This document shows, piece by piece, positions 1-8,455 of a stretch of 64,000 nucleotides of DNA (its first letter is position 1; the number at the start of each line of letters is the position of its first letter). The DNA is taken from contig NZ_CP017148.1 in NCBI RefSeq assembly GCF_001741865.1, forward strand, positions 275,756 through 339,755, read 5' to 3'. The DNA comes from Bosea vaviloviae. GTDB lineage: Bacteria > Pseudomonadota > Alphaproteobacteria > Rhizobiales > Beijerinckiaceae. The position numbers were made by a program, and so were the translations under genes. The notes under the pieces are model-generated. The model was not told the DNA's origin and did no database searches. It saw only the letters and a program-made list of their open reading frames with translations.

Positions 1-2
1 TT

Positions 3-203
3 GGCGCCGCGTACTGGCGTCGCATGATACTGGCGGCGGGCGGCCACCAAGAGTTGATCGCTCGCTTCGCAGACGCCCTAGAGAAGCAACAGGGCTCGCC
101 ACGACCGAAGCGCTCCCCGCCAGAGGGAGCTGATCTATCTTCGCTGCTCGAGGCTTACTGGCGCATGCACGCAGAAGGCCCGCGTCGTGGCAAAAACGGG
201 TAG
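3..203 (+). CDS. C-terminal end of an unrecognised protein, cut by the window edge
   Basis: An open frame runs from the left edge to a TAG at 201-203 and gives 66 residues. The segment is mostly helical-looking and ends in a basic tail (GPRRGKNG). It has no motif I recognise, and its start lies outside the window. It precedes a degraded transposase, so it may itself be part of a mobile element. Its status as a real gene is uncertain. Confidence 0.3.
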   Translation, partial: GAAYWRRMILAAGGHQELIARFADALEKQQGSPRPKRSPPEGADLSSLLEAYWRMHAEGPRRGKNG

Positions 204-254
204 AGGGCTGACGCAGTCCGTCGTCAGAGGATTTGAGACCGTTTTCGTTTCTCA

Positions 255-680
255 GGAAACCGCAATGGCCTCATCGTCGATGCCGAGCGGACGCAAGCCA
301 CGGGCTGGGCCGAACGCGCCGCCGCCGAGGCGATGATCGAGACCACCGCGCCGACGGGGAGCGCGACGCTCGGGGCCGACAAGGCCTATTACACAGCCGC
401 GCATGTGGCCGCCCTGCGCGCGCTGCGCGTCACGCCGCATGTGGTGCAAAATCAGACTAACCGCCGCTCCGCCATCGACGGCCGCACCACCCGACACCCC
501 GGCTACGCCATCAGCCAGTGCATCCGCAAGCGCATCGAGGGGCCGTTCGGCTCGATGAAGGCCGCCGGAGGCTTCTGGCAAACAAAACATCGCGGACGCG
601 AAAGAGTGCGGTGGATGTTCACCATCCGGGCCGCAGCCTATAACCTCATTCGACTTCCCTGTCTCTTGGCGACGATTTGA
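255..680 (+). pseudogene. IS5-family transposase, 3' fragment
   Basis: From about 255 the frame reads a typical IS5-family catalytic C-terminus: NRNGLIVDAE, then LGADKAYYT with the second catalytic Asp, then a C-terminal R-x3-E-x6-K signature (RKRIE...SMK) holding the catalytic Glu. The N-terminal half with the first Asp is absent, because the sequence before 255 does not continue the protein. An ATG at 333 is internal to the transposase fold and is unlikely to be a true start. The element is a relic that cannot transpose by itself. It sits at the left border of the AT-rich cluster and suggests past transposition there. Confidence 0.75.
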
Positions 681-719
681 GGGAGAATGGCGCGCAGCAA
701 CGTCACAACGGAAAATCAT

Positions 720-956
720 CGATACTGATCGTGAATTTCAGTAACCTAATAATCGCTCAACTTGGAGCCGCTCTCTTTTGCCGCGTTACCTTTGTATTAA
801 CGAAATTTCTCCGCTTAATAACGTATGAATCATGATTCCCCCATTGACATATCCGTATTATGACATCAGCATGACATATAGCTAGGCAGCCCGCTGCAAT
901 CTAACGTTCAGGCCGAGCAAAATCTGGGTTAACGCGCGAAGGATACCTACGCAACG
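720..956 (+). promoter_or_regulatory. AT-rich leader of the 0.96-9.2 kb gene cluster with TGACAT repeats
   Basis: No gene is seen between the transposase relic and the methyltransferase. The stretch is AT-rich and holds three direct copies of TGACAT at 845-850, 861-866 and 872-877. The first copy extends to TTGACA, a good -35 hexamer, but no convincing -10 sits 16-18 bp downstream. The repeats could be an activator or repressor site for the downstream operon. The promoter itself is not resolved. Confidence 0.35.
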
Positions 957-1757
957 ATGAGCCAAACTCTCGCCCAAACCAGCAATTATGATCCGGTCGC
1001 CCTGCATTACGACAGTACTCGGAATATGCCGCATCAGCTGCTCCAGTCCCTTTATCAACGGGCAGTTGCGGCGGGTATGCTATTACCCGGGACCAAAGTC
1101 CTAGATGCGGGCTGTGGAACAGCCCAGCTCTCTTTACCACTAATCGAAGAAGGGTACCAAGTGCTTGGGATAGATGTGTCCCAAAAAATGCTCGATATAG
1201 CACGCGAAAAAACCAAACAGCACCCCAACGCTGTATTTAAACTCCTCGACGTCCGACAGACGGGACTACCATCTGGCGAGTACTTCACGGTCGTCGTTTC
1301 GAAACTATTTCAGCATGTAGGCTCCTGGGAGAAGGCAGTCCAAGAGCTTGTCCGTGTAACCCAACATTCTGGCTACGTACTTCATATCAACGAAAAAGAC
1401 GCTTTTAAAAACGCTGTCCGCAAGCAATTTTCGGCTCTATGCAATGAGCGCGGCTACAAACGGCGCTATGTTGGAATTGACAATCGCGCCGAGTTGGCAG
1501 GTTCGTTTGAGTCCTGCGGTGCTATTTCAGTACCGTTTGATGCATCTGGCCTTGCTTGGGAAAAGACCATTTCCTACGGGGAAGCGCTGACACATCTACG
1601 TTTGCGGCTCCACTCGGAATTTTGGATCGTTCCCGACAACATATATGACGACCTCCTATCGCAAACAGAAGCGTGGGTTGACAATCATGCGGCTGGGAAG
1701 ACCACCATCGAGCAGATGCGGCCATATCTCACCGTTGAGTCCTTTCGCGTCAGCTGA
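957..1757 (+). CDS. Class I SAM-dependent methyltransferase
   Basis: A 266-residue protein of the Rossmann-fold methyltransferase superfamily (Methyltransf_11/25 type). Motif I is VLDAGCGTAQ at residues 48-57, and the acidic residue after beta-2 is D73 in VLGIDVS. The SAM-binding core is followed by a C-terminal half without a familiar substrate domain, so the acceptor is unknown. It is the first gene of the co-directional cluster ending at 9226, so it probably methylates an intermediate of that pathway. The ATG at 957 is the only sensible start, since the motif-I spacing then fits the family. Base composition is clearly more AT-rich than the plasmid genes from 10 kb onward. Confidence 0.8.
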   Translation: MSQTLAQTSNYDPVALHYDSTRNMPHQLLQSLYQRAVAAGMLLPGTKVLDAGCGTAQLSLPLIEEGYQVLGIDVSQKMLDIAREKTKQHPNAVFKLLDVRQTGLPSGEYFTVVVSKLFQHVGSWEKAVQELVRVTQHSGYVLHINEKDAFKNAVRKQFSALCNERGYKRRYVGIDNRAELAGSFESCGAISVPFDASGLAWEKTISYGEALTHLRLRLHSEFWIVPDNIYDDLLSQTEAWVDNHAAGKTTIEQMRPYLTVESFRVS

Positions 1758-1811
1758 TGCTTAAGTGCTTCCCATAGATCACCCCTGCGCCCTTCTCTGC
1801 GAGAGCGAACC

Positions 1812-2741
1812 GTGATTGTCCCCAAGCGCATTCTGGTTACCCCTGCCTCGCTTTGTGCTGATCGCGACCTACTATCCCCGCTCGCTGCTTTTCACTCCAT
1901 CGAGTATTCCGCGCAGCATCTACCATCAGACCTCGATCGCTACTCAGCCCTAATACTGGGGAACGAAACATTCGACCGCGAGTCGTTCCGTGCTGCCCGG
2001 AACCTGCGTATAATAGTCCGATATGGCGTAACTTTTCACAATGTTGATCTGCGAGCCGCAGCAGATCACAACGTCGTTGTAACACACTGTCCACAGATAG
2101 CGACCACATCCGTAAGTGAGTATGTACTAGCCACTTCTTTGCTTATGATCAAGCAGTTGAATCACGTAAATAAGCGACCTTCTCGTGAGTTGACGGAATT
2201 CAAATTTGCTGACTTTTCGAACAAATCGTTCGGAGTAATCGGACTTGGAAATATCGGGGAACGTGTTGCGCGTACCATGCAGGCACTCGGCTTACGGGTT
2301 CTTATCTATAATCGATCTGATAAATCTCCAACATGCGACAAATTAGGAGTCACGCAAACTACTTTAGAGCGCGTTCTGCAGTATTCAGATATAGTATCTG
2401 TGCATCTAACGCTAAACGACGAAACGCGCGGCTTGATGGGTCACGGGCAATTCAAACACATGCGCGCGGGCGCTCTTTTCATCAACACGTCCCAGGCAGG
2501 TCTCGTTGACCCAGCAGCCTTGGCAGTCGCACTCGAGTCAGGACATTTGGGAGGCGTGGTCTCAGATTTCACCTACCCCGGATTCGATCTAGCAGCTTAT
2601 CCCAATAGTTTCGTTACGCCACACATCTCGAGCCGTTCAATCCTCTCTACCACGCAGAAGGTTGCTTTGGTTGTCGACACAATTCGCGATTACTTCAATG
2701 GATCAAAGCCCCCACTGCCCAATCAAATAAATCCGGCGTGA
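1812..2741 (+). CDS. D-2-hydroxyacid dehydrogenase-like protein (SerA superfamily), catalytic residues altered
   Basis: A 309-residue protein with the two-domain fold of D-isomer-specific 2-hydroxyacid dehydrogenases. The NAD-binding G-x-G-x2-G lies at 144-149 (GLGNIG), followed by a beta-2 region typical of the family, and the catalytic His is H271 in TPHIS. The usual NTxRG motif reads NTSQAG, so the substrate-binding Arg (position 228) is Gln, and the usual Glu of the catalytic relay is not visible near 252-260. The fold and cofactor site are therefore clear, but normal 2-hydroxyacid oxidation is doubtful. Translation starts at GTG 1812. It lies 54 bp after the methyltransferase and 9 bp before the phosphatase gene. 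Confidence 0.75.
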   Translation: MIVPKRILVTPASLCADRDLLSPLAAFHSIEYSAQHLPSDLDRYSALILGNETFDRESFRAARNLRIIVRYGVTFHNVDLRAAADHNVVVTHCPQIATTSVSEYVLATSLLMIKQLNHVNKRPSRELTEFKFADFSNKSFGVIGLGNIGERVARTMQALGLRVLIYNRSDKSPTCDKLGVTQTTLERVLQYSDIVSVHLTLNDETRGLMGHGQFKHMRAGALFINTSQAGLVDPAALAVALESGHLGGVVSDFTYPGFDLAAYPNSFVTPHISSRSILSTTQKVALVVDTIRDYFNGSKPPLPNQINPA

Positions 2742-2750
2742 GCGGAACAG

Positions 2751-3371
2751 ATGTCGGAGTGCCTACATACGTCACCTATAGTCATCATGGCCCGCCACGG
2801 CCAAACCGCAAACGCAGGTCACAACTGGGGACTCCTAGAGGTTCCGCTCAGCACTGCGGGCATCGCAACTGCCGAACAAATGCGCTTAAGACTGCTACCG
2901 TATTGTGCTGTGCGCATATACTGCAGTCCGCAGCAGAGAGCTAAAGATACCGCGACCATCATATCGGGTCGCAATATACCCGTCGAAATAGATAGCCGCC
3001 TTTCGGCGAAAGATTACGGTATCTATAATGGAGAAACAAAGCAGGTAGTGCGCAATATTCGGGGGCCTCATTTGAGTGACGAAGATCTATGGCGATGGAC
3101 TCCTCCCGGCGGAGAGAGCTACATAACTGTGGGGCGCCGTATATTGTCCTTCCTGCGCGCGCTCATTGACCTCCCGCCCGGTGTTGTCATCGCGGTTACA
3201 CACGAAGGCCTTTTGAAGGTATTCTCCTCCCTGATCGCGCAGGATCAGGGGCACATCCGTCTCGGATACGACTATGGCCACACGATTATAGCCTCGATAA
3301 CAAATTCCGCGCTCACCTCCAGCGAGGCGTTCCTCGACGCACTCTTTGAACGCTCAACACCATCGACTTAA
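2751..3371 (+). CDS. Histidine phosphatase superfamily (phosphoglycerate-mutase-like) protein
   Basis: A 206-residue branch-1 histidine phosphatase. The phospho-acceptor motif ARHGQT places the catalytic His at H16, with R15 beside it. A second Arg lies at R63 in SPQQRAKDT, the acid/base Glu is probably E122 in PGGES, and the second His is H151 in VTHEG. All catalytic positions are retained, so it should remove a phosphate from a small molecule. In this cluster it could act on a product of the neighbouring kinase-like protein or on a sugar- or amino-acid-phosphate intermediate. The substrate cannot be read from the sequence. Confidence 0.8.
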   Translation: MSECLHTSPIVIMARHGQTANAGHNWGLLEVPLSTAGIATAEQMRLRLLPYCAVRIYCSPQQRAKDTATIISGRNIPVEIDSRLSAKDYGIYNGETKQVVRNIRGPHLSDEDLWRWTPPGGESYITVGRRILSFLRALIDLPPGVVIAVTHEGLLKVFSSLIAQDQGHIRLGYDYGHTIIASITNSALTSSEAFLDALFERSTPST

Positions 3372-3416
3372 ACTCAAGCATACTGCTTCGCTGTACTGAC
3401 CAAGAAGGACACAATA

Positions 3417-4529
3417 ATGAGCGCTAAGAACGGAGAACGTATCTGTATTGCCTACGGCGGTGGCTACGTCATCGTCAACGGAGCGACTTCTTCTGTGTGC
3501 GAGTTATTAGCATCAGAACTCGGCGGATTCTTCACAATCGGCGCAGAACTCCCTCACGAAGGGAACCTCGTAGGTGAAGTCACATTCCATCATGACCCCG
3601 CAGCCAGGGACGATATCGAGAAGACGTTCCGACGGTCAAAGGGGGTTCCACTAGTCATGCATGCGCCTTCGGATCCGAAACACCGACGATATGGTATCAA
3701 AATTGAGGCGCCGTCGAGCACATATGTTATCCGAACCACAAAGGCCGGGACGTTCAAATACGATCGGGAGACTGCAAAGATTGCCGTCTATCACGCTGAT
3801 GAAATCGACGGTGGAAAGGAGTTGAGGCGAGTCATAAGGGACCAGCTTTTTGTTCCCTGGCTGGAGCAGCAAGGATACTTCGCCATCCATAGCGCTGCCT
3901 TTGCAAATACATTGGGAGATGGAACCCTCGTTGTCGGCCAAGGTGGAAGCGGTAAAACGACGTTCTTCGTCTCGGCACTCGCACAGCGATCTTATCGAAT
4001 GCTCTCTACCGACCGCACCTTAGTCAAGTTAACCGACGAGGGGATCCTGGCCTTGGGAGTTCCGGAGGCGGTGAATTTTCTGCCCGGAACGCTCGCACAG
4101 TTCCCAGAGCTTCGGGACTTATCTGAGAGTTCACCTGCTGAACGCTTCTGGGCGAGGAACTCGAAATTCCATGTGCCGTGGCGGCTTCTCTACGGGCGCT
4201 TCGCGGCCCAGCCCTCCCACAGTAAGGTCCTGCTTAAGAGGATCGTCTTCCCTGAGTACGGGGCACAATGGGAATGTCGCACCCTTAGCCCTGCGGAGAC
4301 GCGCGAGAAACTTGAAGAAGAGTTACTCACAGCAGACCGCGACCTCCCCGTCCCAAACTGGATGGAAATCTACAAGCAAAGAGATACGTCAGCGGAAACC
4401 CTGCTGGAGTCAATGAGCCATGTCCATGCGGAGGCGGTGCGCTGGAATGGGGTCTCCGAAATCTCCCGCTACCTAGCGCACGCAACTCGACCTGAAAGAG
4501 AATCTGTAATGCCTTTGGGACCGCGATGA
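3417..4529 (+). CDS. HPr-kinase/phosphorylase-like P-loop protein
   Basis: A 370-residue protein with a C-terminal HprK-like fold. A conserved AIHSA element with H158 is followed by the Walker A motif GQGGSGKT at 174-181, as in HPr kinase. The N-terminal 140 residues match nothing I recognise. Such HprK-related kinases occur in peptide natural-product clusters, where one subgroup phosphorylates the precursor peptide. That role here is inference. The stop codon overlaps the ATG of the MFS gene (ATGA at 4526-4529), so the two are translationally coupled. Confidence 0.7.
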   Translation: MSAKNGERICIAYGGGYVIVNGATSSVCELLASELGGFFTIGAELPHEGNLVGEVTFHHDPAARDDIEKTFRRSKGVPLVMHAPSDPKHRRYGIKIEAPSSTYVIRTTKAGTFKYDRETAKIAVYHADEIDGGKELRRVIRDQLFVPWLEQQGYFAIHSAAFANTLGDGTLVVGQGGSGKTTFFVSALAQRSYRMLSTDRTLVKLTDEGILALGVPEAVNFLPGTLAQFPELRDLSESSPAERFWARNSKFHVPWRLLYGRFAAQPSHSKVLLKRIVFPEYGAQWECRTLSPAETREKLEEELLTADRDLPVPNWMEIYKQRDTSAETLLESMSHVHAEAVRWNGVSEISRYLAHATRPERESVMPLGPR

Positions 4530-5776
4530 CGAACACAGATCACGAGACAATCACTACAAATGGGTTGTCAGCGGTACTGGAGCTCGTTGCGCTGCCTAAG
4601 TTCTTGCTTTACATTTTGGGGAATACGATTTCGCTCACAGGAAGCTCCATACAGCGGATCGCCATTCTATGGTTTCTCTGGAATGAAGCGAAGTCAACGG
4701 CGGTTCTAGGGCTATTTGCGCTCCTAAGCTTCGGTCCGTCAATGATTACCTTATTATATGGCGGACTACTCGCAGACACTGTCGACCAAATGCGAATTAT
4801 TACTTGGTCTAAAGCCGTTCTCACTATCCAGGCCCTTGTACTCGTGATTGCCGTACCATTTGACATGCTCTCGATAAATTTGGTCCTTGCGCTGGCCGTA
4901 GTCCAAAGTTTGATATACGGAATCAACCAACCCTCGAATTTGGCGTTTATCAGCAACTCGGTTCCTCGTCGGCTCCTCGGCCAGGCGTTAACACTAAATA
5001 CCGTCGGATCATATGTCGCACGCGTCAGTGGCCCTCTTCTGGGTGGGTGGATTCTGAGTACGCACGGGCTCCAGATGGCGTTCGTTGTGAACTTCCTCAG
5101 TTATCTTCCGTTATTCGCAGCTATTGCCATCGTCGGCTCGATTACCTCTTCCTCAACCCATGTGGACAAGCAAAGCAGCCACCAGCGGATCGCAGGAGGA
5201 TTTCAAATTGCCGTAGGGAGAAGAGATATTGCGGTGACGCTGACTGCCTACCTCGCAACCGCAGTAACCATTCGCTCATACGCAGACTTCCTGCCCGCAA
5301 TCGTAGATGGATCCTCGACGGACCACGCACTGTTCCTCGGGTATCTGAACGCCGCGATCGCCGTTGGTGCCTTGCTAGGAACACTGCCTACGGTATACAC
5401 GGCTACTAATTACGCTCGTTACGTTCTTCTGATAGCCTCTAACATCACATTGGCATGTGCGGTAGTTTTTCTTTTTTATCCTACTCCCTTCCCAGTAAGG
5501 CTCTTACTGGCACTGGTCGCCGGAATGTCAACGGTTATCGGAGGGGTTGGCGCACAGACTATCCTCGCCTCGCTGGCTGAGGACTCCTCACGTGGTCGGG
5601 TTCTTAGCATCTATACGCTGATCTTCCGAGGAGGGCCTGCTGCCAGCGGAGCTTTCATCGGTGTCGTCGCGGCTAAGTATGGAATGGCATCCACGTTTGC
5701 TGCCGCGTCCGTACTTTGCGGGCTGGTCAGCGCGGTCGCGTGGAGAGAGCGTCAGCAGCTGAGGGTCGGCCAATGA
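4526..5776 (+). CDS. MFS transporter, drug/product-exporter type
   Basis: A 416-residue, strongly hydrophobic protein with about twelve predicted membrane segments. It resembles the MFS_3/enterobactin-exporter branch: the loop LLYGGLLADTVDQMRII matches the conserved G-x3-D-R/Q motif between helices 2 and 3. Exporters of this branch are typical of biosynthetic clusters, so it probably exports the cluster's end product or gives self-resistance. It overlaps the preceding kinase-like gene by four bases, and its stop overlaps the start of a 29-codon frame (ATGA at 5773-5776). Confidence 0.85.
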   Translation: MTNTDHETITTNGLSAVLELVALPKFLLYILGNTISLTGSSIQRIAILWFLWNEAKSTAVLGLFALLSFGPSMITLLYGGLLADTVDQMRIITWSKAVLTIQALVLVIAVPFDMLSINLVLALAVVQSLIYGINQPSNLAFISNSVPRRLLGQALTLNTVGSYVARVSGPLLGGWILSTHGLQMAFVVNFLSYLPLFAAIAIVGSITSSSTHVDKQSSHQRIAGGFQIAVGRRDIAVTLTAYLATAVTIRSYADFLPAIVDGSSTDHALFLGYLNAAIAVGALLGTLPTVYTATNYARYVLLIASNITLACAVVFLFYPTPFPVRLLLALVAGMSTVIGGVGAQTILASLAEDSSRGRVLSIYTLIFRGGPAASGAFIGVVAAKYGMASTFAAASVLCGLVSAVAWRERQQLRVGQ

Positions 5777-5862
5777 GCGTCCGATATGCAGGTCACCTTG
5801 AGCAGTGTTCCATCCATCCTAAAGTGAGAGCTCGAGGCTATCATTTGAATAGGTTGTCATGA
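5773..5862 (+). CDS. 29-residue coupled reading frame, candidate small or precursor peptide
   Basis: The ATG at 5773 overlaps the MFS stop (ATGA). The frame runs 29 codons without interruption, and its TGA at 5860-5862 overlaps the ATG of the nucleotidyltransferase-like gene at 5859 (again ATGA). It begins MSVRYAGHLEQC and ends RGYHLNRLS, contains one Cys and three His residues, and is basic. Being bracketed by two ATGA junctions fits either a translated coupling peptide or a very small product such as a precursor peptide. There is no homology evidence. It could also be a chance frame that only serves to couple translation. Confidence 0.4.
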   Translation: MSVRYAGHLEQCSIHPKVRARGYHLNRLS

Positions 5863-7415
5863 CTGAGCGCGGAGCCACAGAATTCCTACTTTGGATTGCT
5901 CGCTCTGGCGAGGAAGGGGCACATATCGGTTGGCGTGACCTCGATGATGCTAGGCTTTTCGAGTTAGCAAAAAAGCATCGCGTTGTCGGGCGTGCGCTAG
6001 CTTGCCTGCAACGAGAGGACGCGCACCGGCGACACGCGTCCCTGGTTGAGCTTCTTAGCGAGGAGTTCGTCCGGATTAAAACAGCCGCTCGCTTACAGAG
6101 CGAGGTGACCGAGTCGTTCTTGTCGGTGGCCCGCCAAGCAGGCGGGCAGTTCGTACTGATCAAGGGAAATACCGTATTCGATCTTTTGGGTGGAGAGTTT
6201 CGTCTGCGAAAGACAAGCGATATCGATATGATTTCCAGTAAGCCTGACGCATTGCACAGCCACTTGCTCGATCTCGGGTACGTGCACTCCTGGAAGGCCT
6301 CAAGTCATGAGGAGATAAATATACGATATCAAGGCACATTAGTTGACGTGCACAAGTATTTTCCACTCTTTCGTATGACGCGAGGCGAGCGGGCCATTCC
6401 TGCTCCAATCAACTCGCAGGCCTTCGGGCTTAATCTCCGTACCAACAATCTGGAGCTTGTCGCGCTGGGCGTCGATGAAATCATAGAGGGCTCGATATAC
6501 ATCCCTCACATCGACGGCCATCCAATTCTTCGGCCGGCACCCGCGCTTGCCGCGTTCATCACGGCAATGCATTTGTATGGCGACTTCGTGCGAGCGTATC
6601 CCGCGCTGATGCGGTTTCGACCCTTGGTGCGCTTGTTTGAACTCTTGGAATTAGACGAACTTATCGGGCACGTTGACTTTGATCCTGTCAAGTTTCGCGT
6701 TTATGTGGATTCCCATGGGGTCCGAAACGAAATGGTGCAAGTCGCCAGAATTATGGCTCAAGTGACGGGGAACCGTAGGCTGTTCGAATTACTGGGAGCG
6801 CCGTACTACAATGGAAACGAATACGAATTATTCGTCGCCTTTGGCTTCTCTGTCAGCCGAGAATATGACGTCACCGACCTCTTAATTAGACCTCTCGGGT
6901 TATGTGGACTATTAAGCGGCGAGGCGATTGAAACGCTGGTGTTCGAGGATCGCAGTGTCACGCCACTTGTTGGTGGGAACTCCGCAGTGAAGCCTACATA
7001 CTGGGGCGAAAAGAATTTTCCTGCAATCATTTCTGTATGCCGACAGGAGCGTATGCTAGAATTTACTATCGAATACCTGGAATCCCAACTGCCATCTCCA
7101 TATATTTCTATCACCCTGGGGCAGGATTATTACAGAATATTCCCTGAATGTCGTGGGAGGGAGACTTCTACTATGGTGAATAGCGCGCACGAAATACAGG
7201 CCATGGAGGTGTGTTTGGGGGCTCTAATGCAGAAAGTGCGCGTCTGCATAGAGGCGGGTATGGGGCACCGCGGCGAGGAGATGCTCGACGCGACGTTGAC
7301 TCTCGGAAATGTCTCAGGCGCCACGATGGATCTGGGTCTCTTTGTTCCGTATCGGTGTGTCCTGCCACCTCAATTCGACCAGCAGGGCACGCCCAGGCGT
7401 TCCGCCTTGCCGTAG
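5859..7415 (+). CDS. Nucleotidyltransferase-fold family protein (PF14907-like)
   Basis: A 518-residue protein. Residues about 95-130 carry the hallmark of the uncharacterised nucleotidyltransferase family: FVLIKGNTVFDLL, then KTSDIDMI with the metal-binding D121-x-D123. The protein continues for nearly 400 residues with no familiar motif, which makes it longer than the usual members of about 350-400 residues. Family members are often found next to HprK-like proteins in peptide-natural-product clusters, as here. The substrate is unknown. It starts at ATG 5859, because a stop lies immediately upstream in the same frame. Confidence 0.65.
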   Translation: MTERGATEFLLWIARSGEEGAHIGWRDLDDARLFELAKKHRVVGRALACLQREDAHRRHASLVELLSEEFVRIKTAARLQSEVTESFLSVARQAGGQFVLIKGNTVFDLLGGEFRLRKTSDIDMISSKPDALHSHLLDLGYVHSWKASSHEEINIRYQGTLVDVHKYFPLFRMTRGERAIPAPINSQAFGLNLRTNNLELVALGVDEIIEGSIYIPHIDGHPILRPAPALAAFITAMHLYGDFVRAYPALMRFRPLVRLFELLELDELIGHVDFDPVKFRVYVDSHGVRNEMVQVARIMAQVTGNRRLFELLGAPYYNGNEYELFVAFGFSVSREYDVTDLLIRPLGLCGLLSGEAIETLVFEDRSVTPLVGGNSAVKPTYWGEKNFPAIISVCRQERMLEFTIEYLESQLPSPYISITLGQDYYRIFPECRGRETSTMVNSAHEIQAMEVCLGALMQKVRVCIEAGMGHRGEEMLDATLTLGNVSGATMDLGLFVPYRCVLPPQFDQQGTPRRSALP

Positions 7416-7434
7416 TTCAAAGGAACTTAGCGCA

Positions 7435-8442
7435 ATGATAATACATTTGCCCTGGCTTATCTTTCTCGGCGATGCACGGGATCAGATTGCTGCAAAGACG
7501 GGATTTGCGATAGCGCACTGGCAGCGTGAACGCTGCGTCGGACAAATGCGCTTTGAGAACTGCCGGGCGGACTGTGGGCTTGCTGACGTAGGGCTAGAGC
7601 AAGCTGCTGCAGCAGGCACAAAGACTATGGTTCTTGGGGTTGCCATAGGCGGCGGAGAAATTCCCAAGTCTTGGGAACCCGTCATCATTAGGGCGATGGA
7701 ACTGGGCATGGACATCGCGAATGGGTTGCACACAAGACTGGCGTCGTCGCCAGCAATTGCAGAAGCCGCCGCCCGGTACGGGCGTCGGCTATTCGATGTA
7801 CGACATCCGACTCAAACGTTTGCGCTTGCGACTGGCAAGCCCCGGTCTGGAAAACGAGTTCTTACGGTTGGCACAGACGCGTCGGTCGGTAAAATGCTTG
7901 CGGCTCTGCACATAGCCCGCGGGCTGCAAGCATGTGGAAGAGATGCGCGTTTCAGGGCGACCGGGCAAACGGGAATTCTTGTTTCCGGAGAGGGAGTCGC
8001 AATCGACGCAGTTCCAGGCGATTTCATTGCTGGTGCCATCGAATGGTTGTCGCCTGCAATTCCGGAAGGAAGCTGGGACGTAATAGAGGGGCAGGGCTCG
8101 CTCTTCCATCCTGCGTATGCAGGGGTTACTCTGGGTCTCTTGCATGGAGCGCGGCCGGATTTTCTTGTGATGTGTCACGATCCGGCTCGTGCGCATATGC
8201 GTGGCCTTCCTAACTATCCGGTTCCTGATCTTAAGGCCTGCTTCGATGTGCATCTGAATGGAGCCCGTTTAACCAACCCCGAAGTCAAACCAGCTGGCAT
8301 ATGCTTGAATACGTCGAGTCTTAGCCGTGCCGAAGCGAACATTATGAGGGATAAATTCGAGCGGGAATTCGATCTTCCCACGTGTGATCCGCTCATTACC
8401 GGTGTCGGTCCCATTGTTGATCGAATGCTGCGCGGACTGTGA
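7435..8442 (+). CDS. DUF1611 / DgcN-like P-loop protein
   Basis: A 335-residue protein that starts at ATG 7435 after AAAGGAA. The N-terminal Rossmann-like part (LPWLIFLGDARDQIAAKT) and the P-loop VGTDASVGK at about 145-153 are typical of DUF1611. The C-terminal half holds the family's QTG, IEGQGSL and HDPAR-type elements. Characterised relatives (DgcN) N-acetylate D-glutamate in a D-amino-acid breakdown route together with the epimerase-like DgcA. No DgcA homologue is present here, so the protein may modify another amino-acid-like intermediate. The next gene starts 13 bp downstream. Confidence 0.75.
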   Translation: MIIHLPWLIFLGDARDQIAAKTGFAIAHWQRERCVGQMRFENCRADCGLADVGLEQAAAAGTKTMVLGVAIGGGEIPKSWEPVIIRAMELGMDIANGLHTRLASSPAIAEAAARYGRRLFDVRHPTQTFALATGKPRSGKRVLTVGTDASVGKMLAALHIARGLQACGRDARFRATGQTGILVSGEGVAIDAVPGDFIAGAIEWLSPAIPEGSWDVIEGQGSLFHPAYAGVTLGLLHGARPDFLVMCHDPARAHMRGLPNYPVPDLKACFDVHLNGARLTNPEVKPAGICLNTSSLSRAEANIMRDKFEREFDLPTCDPLITGVGPIVDRMLRGL

Positions 8443-8455
8443 GCAACAGGGAAAA

